Source of the DNA: Synergistaceae bacterium
GTDB lineage: Bacteria; Synergistota; Synergistia; Synergistales; Synergistaceae
NCBI GenBank assembly: GCA_031271065.1
Contig: JAISWP010000276.1
Location: 1 to 6,027 of the forward strand
Length of the DNA: 6,027 bases
Direction: 5' to 3'
Part shown: one piece after another, positions 1 to 4,903 of the stretch
How positions within the stretch are numbered: position 1 is the first letter of the stretch
Layout: the number at the start of each line of letters is the position of its first letter
Position numbers and translations under genes: made by a program
The notes under the pieces: model-generated
Seen by the model: only the letters and a program-made list of their open reading frames with translations
Database searches by the model: none
What the model was told of the DNA's origin: nothing

Positions 1-404
1 TCGGCAGCGAGAACATGAGCAGGGCCGCGATGCTCAAGCCGTCACAGGGCATAGCCGGTATACGCGAGTTCGTGATAGACGCGGTGAAAGCGGCGGGGCC
101 CAACCCCTGTCCTCCGATAATCGTCGGCGTCGGGGTCGGCGGCACGTCGGACTACGCGGCGCTTTTGGCAAAACAGGCGCTGACGCGCCCTGTGGGTTCC
201 TCCAGCGAGAACTGGATATGGAGCGGACTGGAACGCGAACTGCTCGAAGCCATCAACGCCCTGGACATAGGTCCCGCCGGGCTGGGCGGCAGGACCACGG
301 CGCTGGCCGTCCACATAAAGACGTTTCCGACGCACATCGCGGGGCTGCCGGTGGCGGTCAGCATAGGGTGCCACTCCACCCGCCACGTCGAGATAACGCT
401 GTAG
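1..404 (+). CDS. class I fumarate hydratase / tartrate dehydratase alpha subunit (partial, C-terminal part)
   Basis: The reading frame is open from the left edge (first full codon at 3) to TAG at 402-404, giving 134 residues; the start lies outside the window. The family's alpha subunit is about 280 residues, so roughly the C-terminal half is seen. Family marks are GSENMS near the edge, a Cys in PNPCPPIIVGVGVGGT, the SSSENWIW-like stretch, GLGGRTTALAV, and a second Cys in GCHSTRH near the end. Class I hydro-lyases hold a catalytic [4Fe-4S] cluster through three cysteines of this subunit; the Cys in PNPCPP is very likely one ligand. With the beta subunit the enzyme hydrates fumarate to L-malate, or dehydrates L(+)-tartrate in close relatives; the two cannot be told apart here. 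The beta subunit follows after 10 bases, so the pair is one transcript. Oxygen-sensitive enzymes of this type are usual in anaerobes. Confidence 0.93.
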   Translation, partial: GSENMSRAAMLKPSQGIAGIREFVIDAVKAAGPNPCPPIIVGVGVGGTSDYAALLAKQALTRPVGSSSENWIWSGLERELLEAINALDIGPAGLGGRTTALAVHIKTFPTHIAGLPVAVSIGCHSTRHVEITL

Positions 405-414
405 GCGCGCCGCT

Positions 415-957
415 ATGCAAAAAGAGAGGATAAGGATATCGACTCCCATAACGGACGAAGCCATAGCGCCTCTGGAGGCGGGCGACCGGGTGGCTCTCAC
501 CGGCGTCATGTACACGGCCAGGGACGCGGCGCACAAGAGGCTGGTGGAGATGCTGGAACGGGGCGAGCCCATGCCCTTCGGCTTTTTGGGGACCGCCGTC
601 TACTATGCCGGACCGAGCCCGGCGAGGCCCGGGTTCGCCGTCGGGTCGATAGGCCCGACCACCAGCGGCCGCATGGACGCGTACTCTCCCATATTGATGG
701 AGCACGGGCTGAAAGTGATGATAGGGAAGGGGCTGCGGAACGCCGAGGTACACCGCGCCATAGTCCGGTGCGGGGGGCTTTATCTTGCCGCGGTCGGCGG
801 AGCGGCCGCCCTTCTGTCGCGCACTGTGAGGAGCGCGGAGCTCGTCGCTTTCCCCGATCTCGGTACCGAGGCGATCCGCCGCCTTGAGGTGGAGGATTTC
901 CCGGCGATAGTCGCCATAGACTCCCGCGGACGCGACATCTACGAGCGGAGCGGATAA
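415..957 (+). CDS. class I fumarate hydratase / tartrate dehydratase beta subunit
   Basis: This 180-residue protein has normal length for the separate beta subunit of the iron-sulphur fumarase family and forms the C-terminal swivelling half of the active site. Visible marks are PITDEAIAPLEAGD (residues 11-24), a conserved substrate-pocket motif GPTTSGRMDAY (80-90), IGKG (103-106), GGLYLAAVGGAAAL (120-133), and LEVEDFPAIVAID (157-169). In structures of single-chain relatives, Thr of the TT.GRMD motif and Lys of the IGKG motif lie in the substrate pocket; both are present here. The ATG at 415 comes 10 bases after the alpha-subunit stop and has no clear Shine-Dalgarno sequence, so translation is probably coupled to the upstream gene. 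Fumarase versus L(+)-tartrate dehydratase remains open. The gene is followed by a GC-rich structured stretch rather than a classical terminator. Confidence 0.93.
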   Translation: MQKERIRISTPITDEAIAPLEAGDRVALTGVMYTARDAAHKRLVEMLERGEPMPFGFLGTAVYYAGPSPARPGFAVGSIGPTTSGRMDAYSPILMEHGLKVMIGKGLRNAEVHRAIVRCGGLYLAAVGGAAALLSRTVRSAELVAFPDLGTEAIRRLEVEDFPAIVAIDSRGRDIYERSG

Positions 958-985
958 AAATCGATCCGGCCCGAACGGGAGGCCC

Positions 986-1043
986 GCGGAGTGAGCGGTG
1001 TGAGTGAGGCCGGGCGCGGGAGGGCGGGGAAGATTCACTCCGC
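986..1043. repeat. 9-bp inverted repeat after the fumarase operon
   Basis: GCGGAGTGA at 986-994 is the exact reverse complement of TCACTCCGC at 1035-1043, with a possible further G-T pair inside (995/1034). The loop is about 40 bases and holds a G-quadruplex motif. The right arm carries the stop codon of the minus-strand small gene (TCA at 1035-1037 on the plus strand). It could form a 3' stem for the fumarase mRNA. No T-run follows directly, so it is not a textbook intrinsic terminator. Confidence 0.5.
1012..1029 (+). other. canonical G-quadruplex motif
   Basis: The plus strand reads GGG-CGC-GGG-A-GGG-C-GGGG, four G-runs of at least three with loops of 3, 1 and 1 bases. This satisfies the standard G3+N1-7 pattern, and short loops favour stability. 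It lies 55 bases after the beta-subunit stop and just past the stop of the convergent small gene, so the fumarase mRNA would carry it in its 3' untranslated region. Whether it folds in vivo is not known; a chance origin in GC-rich DNA is possible. Confidence 0.6.
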
Positions 1044-1199
1044 TTCCTTGTTCCTGTAGGATTTTTTAAAAGCGGTCAGCAGTCTGCGAAGGTGCGCCAG
1101 TTCTTCCTCTTTTTCCTCCAATTGTCTTTTTAAATGACAAATTTCCTTTTCCGCGCCGCGCAGTTTCATCCATCTGAAAAAACACCCAAAGCATCTCAT
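1035..1199 (-). CDS. small coiled-coil protein, 54 residues, unknown function
   Basis: The minus strand carries ATG at 1199-1197, preceded by AAGGAG with a 4-base gap, and ends with TGA at 1037-1035. The N-terminal part is MRCFGCFFRWMKLRG, with CxxC at residues 3-6 and an aromatic cluster. Residues 16-44 follow an unbroken 3-4 heptad spacing: A16, I20, L23, L27, K30, L34, L37, L41, F44. They are packed with Glu, Lys and Arg, which predicts a two-stranded coiled coil. The tail is basic (KKSYRNKEAE). Heptads, a good ribosome site and a stop close to the convergent fumarase gene argue for a real gene. The overlapping longer frame (1066-1353, minus) shows no such order. I recognise no family. It might be a small regulator, a membrane-surface peptide or a relic; ATG at codon 11 is an alternative start. 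Confidence 0.6.
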   Translation of the reverse strand: MRCFGCFFRWMKLRGAEKEICHLKRQLEEKEEELAHLRRLLTAFKKSYRNKEAE

Positions 1200-1362
1200 G
1201 CCGCTCCTTCTTTCCCAGCCGCACTGACCGTATCGCGTCTTTCGCGGAGGCGGCCGCGCACGGCGATTCGGGCGGCATCTCCGTTTCCCTGAGTGTACCC
1301 GGCCGCTCGGCCACGGCGCCGCAGTAAGTTTGATACCACCTATTAAAACACATTTTTTTATG

Positions 1363-1516
1363 ATTTTAAAATAAATTTACCATAAAATAAGCGATAACAA
1401 GCTAAAATATCAAAATAAACATGCTTATTTATAGGAGTAAACGCAAAAATATGGAAAATATTAATTGCATTACAGTAATATTATTTAAAAACATTAAAAC
1501 AAGATTATTTTAAAAT
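1363..1516. repeat. two copies of perfect palindrome ATTTTAAAAT
   Basis: ATTTTAAAAT occurs at 1363-1372 and again at 1507-1516, with centres 144 bp apart, near the two ends of the AT-rich island. The second copy runs on into TTTTAAAG. Each is a perfect 10-bp palindrome and could be a half of a paired operator. In such AT-rich DNA the recurrence may be chance. Confidence 0.3.
1385..1430. repeat. 8-bp inverted repeat in the AT-rich island
   Basis: AAATAAGC at 1385-1392 pairs with GCTTATTT at 1423-1430; skipping A1384 adds two more pairs. The loop is 30 bases. It lies upstream of the ribbon-helix-helix gene and could be an operator or weak RNA stem, but its function is not shown. Confidence 0.3.
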
Positions 1517-1535
1517 TTTAAAGAAATATCGCCCT

Positions 1536-1564
1536 TTGACTTTATTTTATTATGATGTTATTCT
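1536..1564 (+). promoter_or_regulatory. candidate sigma-70-type promoter overlapping the long start of the RHH gene
   Basis: TTGACT at 1536-1541 matches 5 of 6 of the -35 consensus. After 17 bases, TATTCT at 1559-1564 matches 4 of 6 of the -10 consensus. Transcription would then begin near 1571, downstream of the ATGs at 1552 and 1555. If real, the RHH gene would have to use the in-frame GTG at 1609. The -10 element is mediocre and the surrounding AT-rich DNA offers rivals. Confidence 0.35.
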
Positions 1565-1785
1565 TCCGCCGTGACAGATATTTTCAGGTTGAAGGGGATA
1601 CGGCTGCCGTGAAGAAATTGAAAGCCCTGTCTGTGAGGCACGACGAGGAGATAATAAACGCTTTCATGGGTATCGCCGCGACTAACGGTACGAGTGCGGC
1701 GGAAGTGCTGAGACGCTGCATAGAAAAGTATATTCTGGAACATAAGGAGGACGCCGCCAGGAAATTGGCCGGCACCGGGCACTGA
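1552..1785 (+). CDS. small ribbon-helix-helix (CopG/Arc-type) DNA-binding protein
   Basis: The longest frame gives 77 residues. From residue 21 onward it fits the RHH pattern: a short strand KLKALSVRHD (about 22-31), helix one DEEIINAFMGIAATNG, turn residues TSAAE, then helix two VLRRCIEKYILEHK (about 54-67). RHH proteins dimerise, put the paired strands into the major groove, and often repress their own operon or serve as antitoxins. No toxin-like partner is seen on either side. The start is uncertain: ATG 1552/1555 lacks a Shine-Dalgarno sequence and a promoter candidate overlaps it. In-frame GTG 1609 has AAGGGG upstream (gap 11) and would give a 58-residue protein MKKLKALSVR..., a more typical RHH size. 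It could control itself, the phosphatase operon 163 bases downstream, or both. GC content is lower than in the neighbours. Confidence 0.7.
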   Translation: MMLFFRRDRYFQVEGDTAAVKKLKALSVRHDEEIINAFMGIAATNGTSAAEVLRRCIEKYILEHKEDAARKLAGTGH

Positions 1786-1792
1786 CGGCCCG

Positions 1793-1807
1793 CCGGGCTT
1801 CGGCCGG
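1793..1807 (+). other. hairpin with C(UUCG)G tetraloop after the RHH gene
   Basis: CCG-G-GC-TTCG-GC-CGG folds into five GC pairs with one bulged G (1796) around the extra-stable TTCG loop closed by C-G. It begins 8 bases after the RHH stop. No T-run follows, so it is probably an mRNA 3'-end stabiliser or part of a longer structure rather than a terminator on its own. Confidence 0.4.
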
Positions 1808-1839
1808 ATATTCCAGTGGCTCTTTCGTCCGAGGCAGGC

Positions 1840-1867
1840 GCGCTCCAGGACTTTGTCCGGCGCTTTT
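1840..1867 (+). terminator. probable intrinsic terminator of the RHH gene
   Basis: A stem GGAC-TTT-GTCC (1848-1858) is extended by CC/GG (1845-1846 with 1859-1860, bulged A1847) and by GCG/CGC (1840-1842 with 1861-1863, two-base bulge). It is followed directly by TTTT at 1864-1867 and then ACAATTTTTTT. This is the G/C stem plus T-run layout of a Rho-independent terminator. It would separate the RHH gene from the phosphatase operon. Bulges weaken the stem, so termination may be partial. Confidence 0.5.
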
Positions 1868-1902
1868 ACAATTTTTTTACACCGAACATCCCATAGATTA
1901 CA
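1865..1902 (+). promoter_or_regulatory. TTTACA repeats at 11-bp period: Pho-box-like site upstream of the alkaline phosphatase
   Basis: TTTACA occurs at 1865-1870 and 1876-1881 (gap 5, period 11), with the near copy ATTACA at 1897-1902. Firmicute PhoP binds direct TT(A/T/C)A(C/T)A half-sites about 11 bp apart, and alkaline phosphatase genes are classical Pho targets. Downstream, TTTAAT at 1912-1917 could be a -10 element with no good -35 at the right distance, as expected for an activated promoter. The first copy overlaps the T-run of the preceding terminator candidate, so part of the pattern may come from that. Confidence 0.4.
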
Positions 1903-1935
1903 CAAATTATTTTTAATATCACCTCATCAGATCCT

Positions 1936-1952
1936 GGGAGGTGTAAATGTGA
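1936..1952 (+). promoter_or_regulatory. strong ribosome binding site with overlapping AUG-UGA start-stop at the phosphatase start
   Basis: GGGAGGTG at 1936-1943 is a near-perfect Shine-Dalgarno sequence. The GTG at 1949-1951 lies 7 bases after the GGAGG core and opens the phosphatase frame. An ATG at 1947-1949, 5 bases after the core, overlaps it and is followed at once by TGA (1950-1952). Ribosomes choosing that ATG would make only one codon. The site decides the GTG start and may also dampen translation. Confidence 0.6.
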
Positions 1953-3697
1953 ATTTCAGCAGAGGTGTAAAGTTTTTTTCCGTCACGGCTGCCGGTTTGC
2001 TGGCGGGCGCCGTAATCGGCGCGTCCGCGGCGAGTGCTTCCGAGATAGTGGTTCTGCCGATCGACAGGGCCAAATTTCTGGCGGGAGCGAAGTTCGATAT
2101 GGAGGTGGAGCTTCGGGGAGCAAAATCGGGCGAGATCAAGATATTAATCGACGGGAAGGATGCCGCCGAGGTGTTCGGCGTCTCTCCGGTTTTGAAAAAC
2201 GAAAGTTCGCTTTCCGGCGTCCGCTTCAGCGATGTGACGCTGACCAAGCCGGGGGAGATAAAGGTCGAGGTGGAGGCCGTCTCCGACGGGACGCCGCTCA
2301 AAAAAAGCGTGGTCTACACGGTGGCGGCCCCGCAAAAGCAGCAGGCCAAAAACGTCATCCTCTTCATCGGCGACGGCATGGGGCTTCCCAGCCGCCAGAT
2401 CGCCCGCATTCTATCCAAAGGGATATCTTCGGGCAAATATAACGGGCTTCTTGAGATGGAACAGCTGAACGAGGGTACGGCCCTCATCTCCACCTCCGGT
2501 TACGACTCGCTGGTGACGGACTCCGCCAACGCCGCTTCCGCCTACGCCACCGGGCACAAGACGGTGGTCAACGCGATGGGCGTCTACGAGAACTCCGACA
2601 AGGACCCCTTGAAGCATCCGAAGGTGCAGAATCTGGCCGAACTCGCCAGGGCGGCCGGCATGTCGGTGGGCCTCGTCTCCACCGCCAATATCACCGACGC
2701 GACCCCCGCCGCCTTCGTGGCCCATACCCGCAGGCGCGCCGAGCAGAATTTCATAGCCGGCGAGATGCTCAAGGCCGACGTCATACTCGGCGGCGGCTCC
2801 AGGCAGTTTCTCCCCCAGAGCACGCCCGGCTCGCAGCGCAAGGACGATCGGAATCTCATCGAGGAGTTCGAGTCCAAGGGATACGTATTCGCCGGCGACC
2901 GCGCGGAGCTTGCGGCGGCAAAGGGAGACAAGATACTGGGTCTTTTCAATCTGGACAATATGAACGTCTACATCGACCGCGAGATGCTAAAGGACCCGGC
3001 GGTCCTCGGCGATTTCACAAATCAGCCGAACCTGATGGAGATGACGAAGAAGGCCATAGACGTCCTGAGCGCCAACGAGAGTGGCTTTTTCCTCATGGTG
3101 GAGGGCGCCTGCATCGACAAGCAGATTCACGCGATGGACTGGGAGCGCGCCGCTTACGACACGATAGAGATGGACCGTGCCGTAGGCATCGCACGCCAGT
3201 TCGCGGAGAAAAACGGCTCGACCCTCATCGTGGTCACGGCCGACCACTCGCACGGCACCAGCATCACAGGCACATACCATGAAAAAGACGGCAAAACGGG
3301 GCGGCACGCGGTCCGTACCTACGCGAGCGCCGGGTATCCCACCTTCTCGGACGCGGATAAGGACGGCTTCCCGGACAGCCCGGCCCCCGACGTGACGCTC
3401 GCGGTGCAGTACGCGAACCATCCCGACTATTACGAGGGCTTCAAATTTCACCCCAGGCCGGTATCACCCGCCATCATGTCCGGCGACGCCGCGGTGGGCA
3501 ACGCCAGCCGCGACCCTGACGGAACATTCTACCCCGGCAACATCCCCCTGGGCGAGTCCCAGGAGGTCCACGCCGCGGACGACGTCCCCCTCTCCGCCGG
3601 CGGGCCGGGGGCCGATTACTTCAAGGGCGTGATGGAGAACACGGAAGTTTTCTTCGGAATCGTGCGGGCCCTCGGCTTGGACCCCGCGAAGAAATAA
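1949..3697 (+). CDS. phoA: secreted alkaline phosphatase (PhoA family) with extra N-terminal beta domain
   Basis: Hydrolyses phosphate monoesters outside the cytoplasm. From GTG 1949 the protein has 582 residues, longer than E. coli PhoA (about 470). A signal peptide is plain: basic MNFSRGVK, hydrophobic core to about residue 24, Ala-rich end with likely cleavage near ASA at 28-30. Residues 31-128 form an extra, apparently all-beta (Ig-like) domain. The catalytic domain follows: D142 in FIGDGMG, nucleophile S192 in VTDSA, D250 and T252 in TDATPAA, likely R263, E385 in VEGA, D390/K391/H394 in IDKQIH, D432/H433 in TADH, and H541 in EVHAADDVPLSA. These match the two-zinc, one-magnesium site and the Ser nucleophile, so it should be active. 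DADKDGFPD (468-476) looks like a calcium-binding loop. The frame extends upstream to TTG 1853, but the ribosome site and signal peptide fix GTG 1949. It is probably first gene of the operon. Confidence 0.95.
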   Translation: MNFSRGVKFFSVTAAGLLAGAVIGASAASASEIVVLPIDRAKFLAGAKFDMEVELRGAKSGEIKILIDGKDAAEVFGVSPVLKNESSLSGVRFSDVTLTKPGEIKVEVEAVSDGTPLKKSVVYTVAAPQKQQAKNVILFIGDGMGLPSRQIARILSKGISSGKYNGLLEMEQLNEGTALISTSGYDSLVTDSANAASAYATGHKTVVNAMGVYENSDKDPLKHPKVQNLAELARAAGMSVGLVSTANITDATPAAFVAHTRRRAEQNFIAGEMLKADVILGGGSRQFLPQSTPGSQRKDDRNLIEEFESKGYVFAGDRAELAAAKGDKILGLFNLDNMNVYIDREMLKDPAVLGDFTNQPNLMEMTKKAIDVLSANESGFFLMVEGACIDKQIHAMDWERAAYDTIEMDRAVGIARQFAEKNGSTLIVVTADHSHGTSITGTYHEKDGKTGRHAVRTYASAGYPTFSDADKDGFPDSPAPDVTLAVQYANHPDYYEGFKFHPRPVSPAIMSGDAAVGNASRDPDGTFYPGNIPLGESQEVHAADDVPLSAGGPGADYFKGVMENTEVFFGIVRALGLDPAKK

Positions 3698-3731
3698 CTT
3701 CCGAAAACAGCGGAACGCGGTGAGAGTGTCG

Positions 3732-4220
3732 ATGGAGCCCTCCGTGCACTTCATACACCACCTCCGGAAGGGAGCGGCGGCTTTACTGCCGCTGCTCCCT
3801 TTAACGGCGCTGGTCTGCCTCGCCGGAGGCGTCCCCGCTTACGGGGCGGCGGCGCCTCTGAGGTTCGGCGAGATGTACGGGACAGTCACATCGAGGGGGA
3901 TAGCGCTGTCCGAAAAATTGAAATCGCTGGAGAATCAGCCGGTGGTCATGGAAGGGTTCATGGCGCCGCCTCTTAAACCGACTCTTGACTTTTTCGTCCT
4001 CACAAGAGTGCCGATGTCGATATGCCCGTTCTGTTCGTCCGACGCGGACTGGCCCTACGACATAGTCGTGGTCTATCTGAAAAGCCCGGTGACCGCCCTG
4101 CCCTTCGATCGTCCGATCCGGGTCGAGGGCAGGCTGGAGCTGGGGACCAAAACCGATGAGGCGACGGGCTTCGTCAGCCTGGTGCGTATATACGCGACGA
4201 AACTCGGTGAAGCCAGATGA
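3732..4220 (+). CDS. exported CPFC protein, DUF3299-like, of the ABC module
   Basis: From ATG 3732 this is 162 residues. The N-terminus has HHLRK, a hydrophobic core (residues 14-33) and a signal peptidase I-like end PAYG or AAA (36-41). Cys29 is preceded by Val rather than Gly/Ala/Ser, so a lipoprotein is unlikely. The mature part is small and beta-rich, with VVMEGFMAPPL (71-81), FFVLTRVPMSICPFC (87-101), WPYDIVVVYL and a VEGRLEL strand. Its shape (EGF..P, FFL.P, Cys motif, final V.G.L) resembles DUF3299, often found beside ABC ATPase/permease pairs of the PA4064-PA4065 type. The CPFC pair (98, 101) could bind metal or be redox-active; neither is shown. Start is uncertain: in-frame GTG 3720 and 3726 also exist, and GGTGA at 3719-3723 serves ATG 3732 best. 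Its stop overlaps the ATPase start (ATGA, 4217-4220), implying coupling. Family assignment is from memory of motifs. Confidence 0.8.
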   Translation: MEPSVHFIHHLRKGAAALLPLLPLTALVCLAGGVPAYGAAAPLRFGEMYGTVTSRGIALSEKLKSLENQPVVMEGFMAPPLKPTLDFFVLTRVPMSICPFCSSDADWPYDIVVVYLKSPVTALPFDRPIRVEGRLELGTKTDEATGFVSLVRIYATKLGEAR

Positions 4221-4903
4221 ACGCTCGGACAGAGAACTGCCCGCTCTTGGAAATTCGTTCACTTAGCAAGGAATACGATCAGCCGGGAGGCAAAATTACG
4301 GCGCTCGAGCTGGAACATCTCGACGCCGGACGCGGCGAGGCCATCGCCGTTACCGGCCCCAGCGGTTCGGGAAAGACCACTCTGCTCGATATACTGGCGG
4401 GAATATCCGCTCCGTCGGGCGGCAATGTCCGTTTCGGCGGAGTCGACCTGGCTTCCCTTGGCGGGATGTCCTCGTCGTGGAGGGCCGAAAATGTAGGGTA
4501 CGTATTTCAGGATATCAACCTGCTGCCGGATTTCGACATTCTGGAAAACGTGATGCTGGCGGCTGAAATATCCGGCGTCCCGGAAGAAGAGATACCGGAA
4601 CGCTCGGCCTCTCTGCTGGATCGTCTCGGTCTGGCCGGGAGGCGCAATCATCGCCCCGCCGGGCTGAGTCTCGGAGAGCGCCAGAGGGCGGCTGTCGCGA
4701 GGGCGGTCGTCCGCAGGCCGCCGCTCGTCCTGGCGGACGAGCCCACTGCCAGCCTCGACGCCGGTAACTCCGAGATCGTGATGGATATGCTGCTCGAACT
4801 CTGCGCCGAGTCGCAGACCCTCCTGCTCGTCGCCACTCACGACGAAGCTGTGATAGAACGTTTCCCCAGAAGAGTCGGGCTAAGGAGGCCCGGTGCGCGA
4901 TGA
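4217..4903 (+). CDS. ABC transporter ATP-binding protein (LolD/MacB/DevA type)
   Basis: A 228-residue stand-alone nucleotide-binding subunit of the usual length for the group that drives FtsX/MacB-type permeases. Walker A is GPSGSGKT (47-54), the Q-loop Gln is in VFQD (Q98), the signature is LSLGERQR (150-157), Walker B is LVLADEPTASLD (170-181) with E175 catalytic, and the switch His is H208 in ATHDE. The second signature Gly is replaced by Leu (LSLGE rather than LSGGQ); such variants occur in active members. It should hydrolyse ATP on the cytoplasmic face and power the permease encoded next. Start and stop overlap both neighbours as ATGA (4217-4220 and 4900-4903), so translation is coupled. 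The substrate cannot be read from this subunit. Confidence 0.93.
   Translation: MNARTENCPLLEIRSLSKEYDQPGGKITALELEHLDAGRGEAIAVTGPSGSGKTTLLDILAGISAPSGGNVRFGGVDLASLGGMSSSWRAENVGYVFQDINLLPDFDILENVMLAAEISGVPEEEIPERSASLLDRLGLAGRRNHRPAGLSLGERQRAAVARAVVRRPPLVLADEPTASLDAGNSEIVMDMLLELCAESQTLLLVATHDEAVIERFPRRVGLRRPGAR

Larger units (their letters stand above)
1200..1551. other. gene-free stretch: GC-rich leader, then AT-rich island between divergent small genes
   Basis: Bases 1200-1330 are GC-rich, lie upstream of the minus-strand small gene and contain no convincing gene. From about 1331 to 1551 the base composition changes sharply; in 1381-1440 I count 14 G or C in 60. This AT-rich part lies upstream of both flanking small genes, which point away from each other, so promoters for both are expected here. 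It has many TTTAAT- or TATTAT-like -10 candidates, so no single promoter stands out. Visible structure includes two copies of the palindrome ATTTTAAAAT and an 8-bp inverted repeat, listed separately. Such islands suit nucleoid-protein binding or curvature, or mark acquired DNA. Confidence 0.6.

Noticed and set aside
968..984. Possible hairpin right after the fumarase beta stop (GGCC/GGCC, CCG/CGG)
   Set aside because: Stems are only 3-4 pairs and the nearest T-run, on the minus strand, is 8 bases away; too weak to call a terminator.
1301..1320. Minus-strand GTGGCCGAGCGGCC resembling the D-arm of tRNA-Ser
   Set aside because: No matching acceptor stem, anticodon arm or T-arm (GGTTCGA) can be placed around it.
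1066..1353. 95-residue minus-strand frame over the small coiled-coil gene
   Set aside because: Low-order sequence rich in Arg, Gly and Ala, no domain pattern. The other register has a ribosome site and perfect heptads, so this one is taken as its shadow.
1391..1405. GCGATAACAAGC resembling part of a lac operator
   Set aside because: One base is missing, no dyad partner exists and no LacI-type gene is in the window.
1451..1513. 20-residue frame (MENINCITVILFKN...) in the AT-rich island
   Set aside because: The only nearby Shine-Dalgarno sequence (AGGAG, 1433-1437) is 13 bases from the ATG, too far, and AT-rich DNA yields such frames by chance.
1853..1948. Upstream extension of the phosphatase frame to TTG 1853
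   Set aside because: It would put 32 residues before the signal peptide and run through the terminator and promoter elements; GTG 1949 has a strong ribosome site.
3699..3715. TTCCG-AAAACAG-CGGAA hairpin between the phosphatase and the CPFC gene
   Set aside because: Five pairs with two AT pairs and no T-run; not a terminator and does not argue against one operon.
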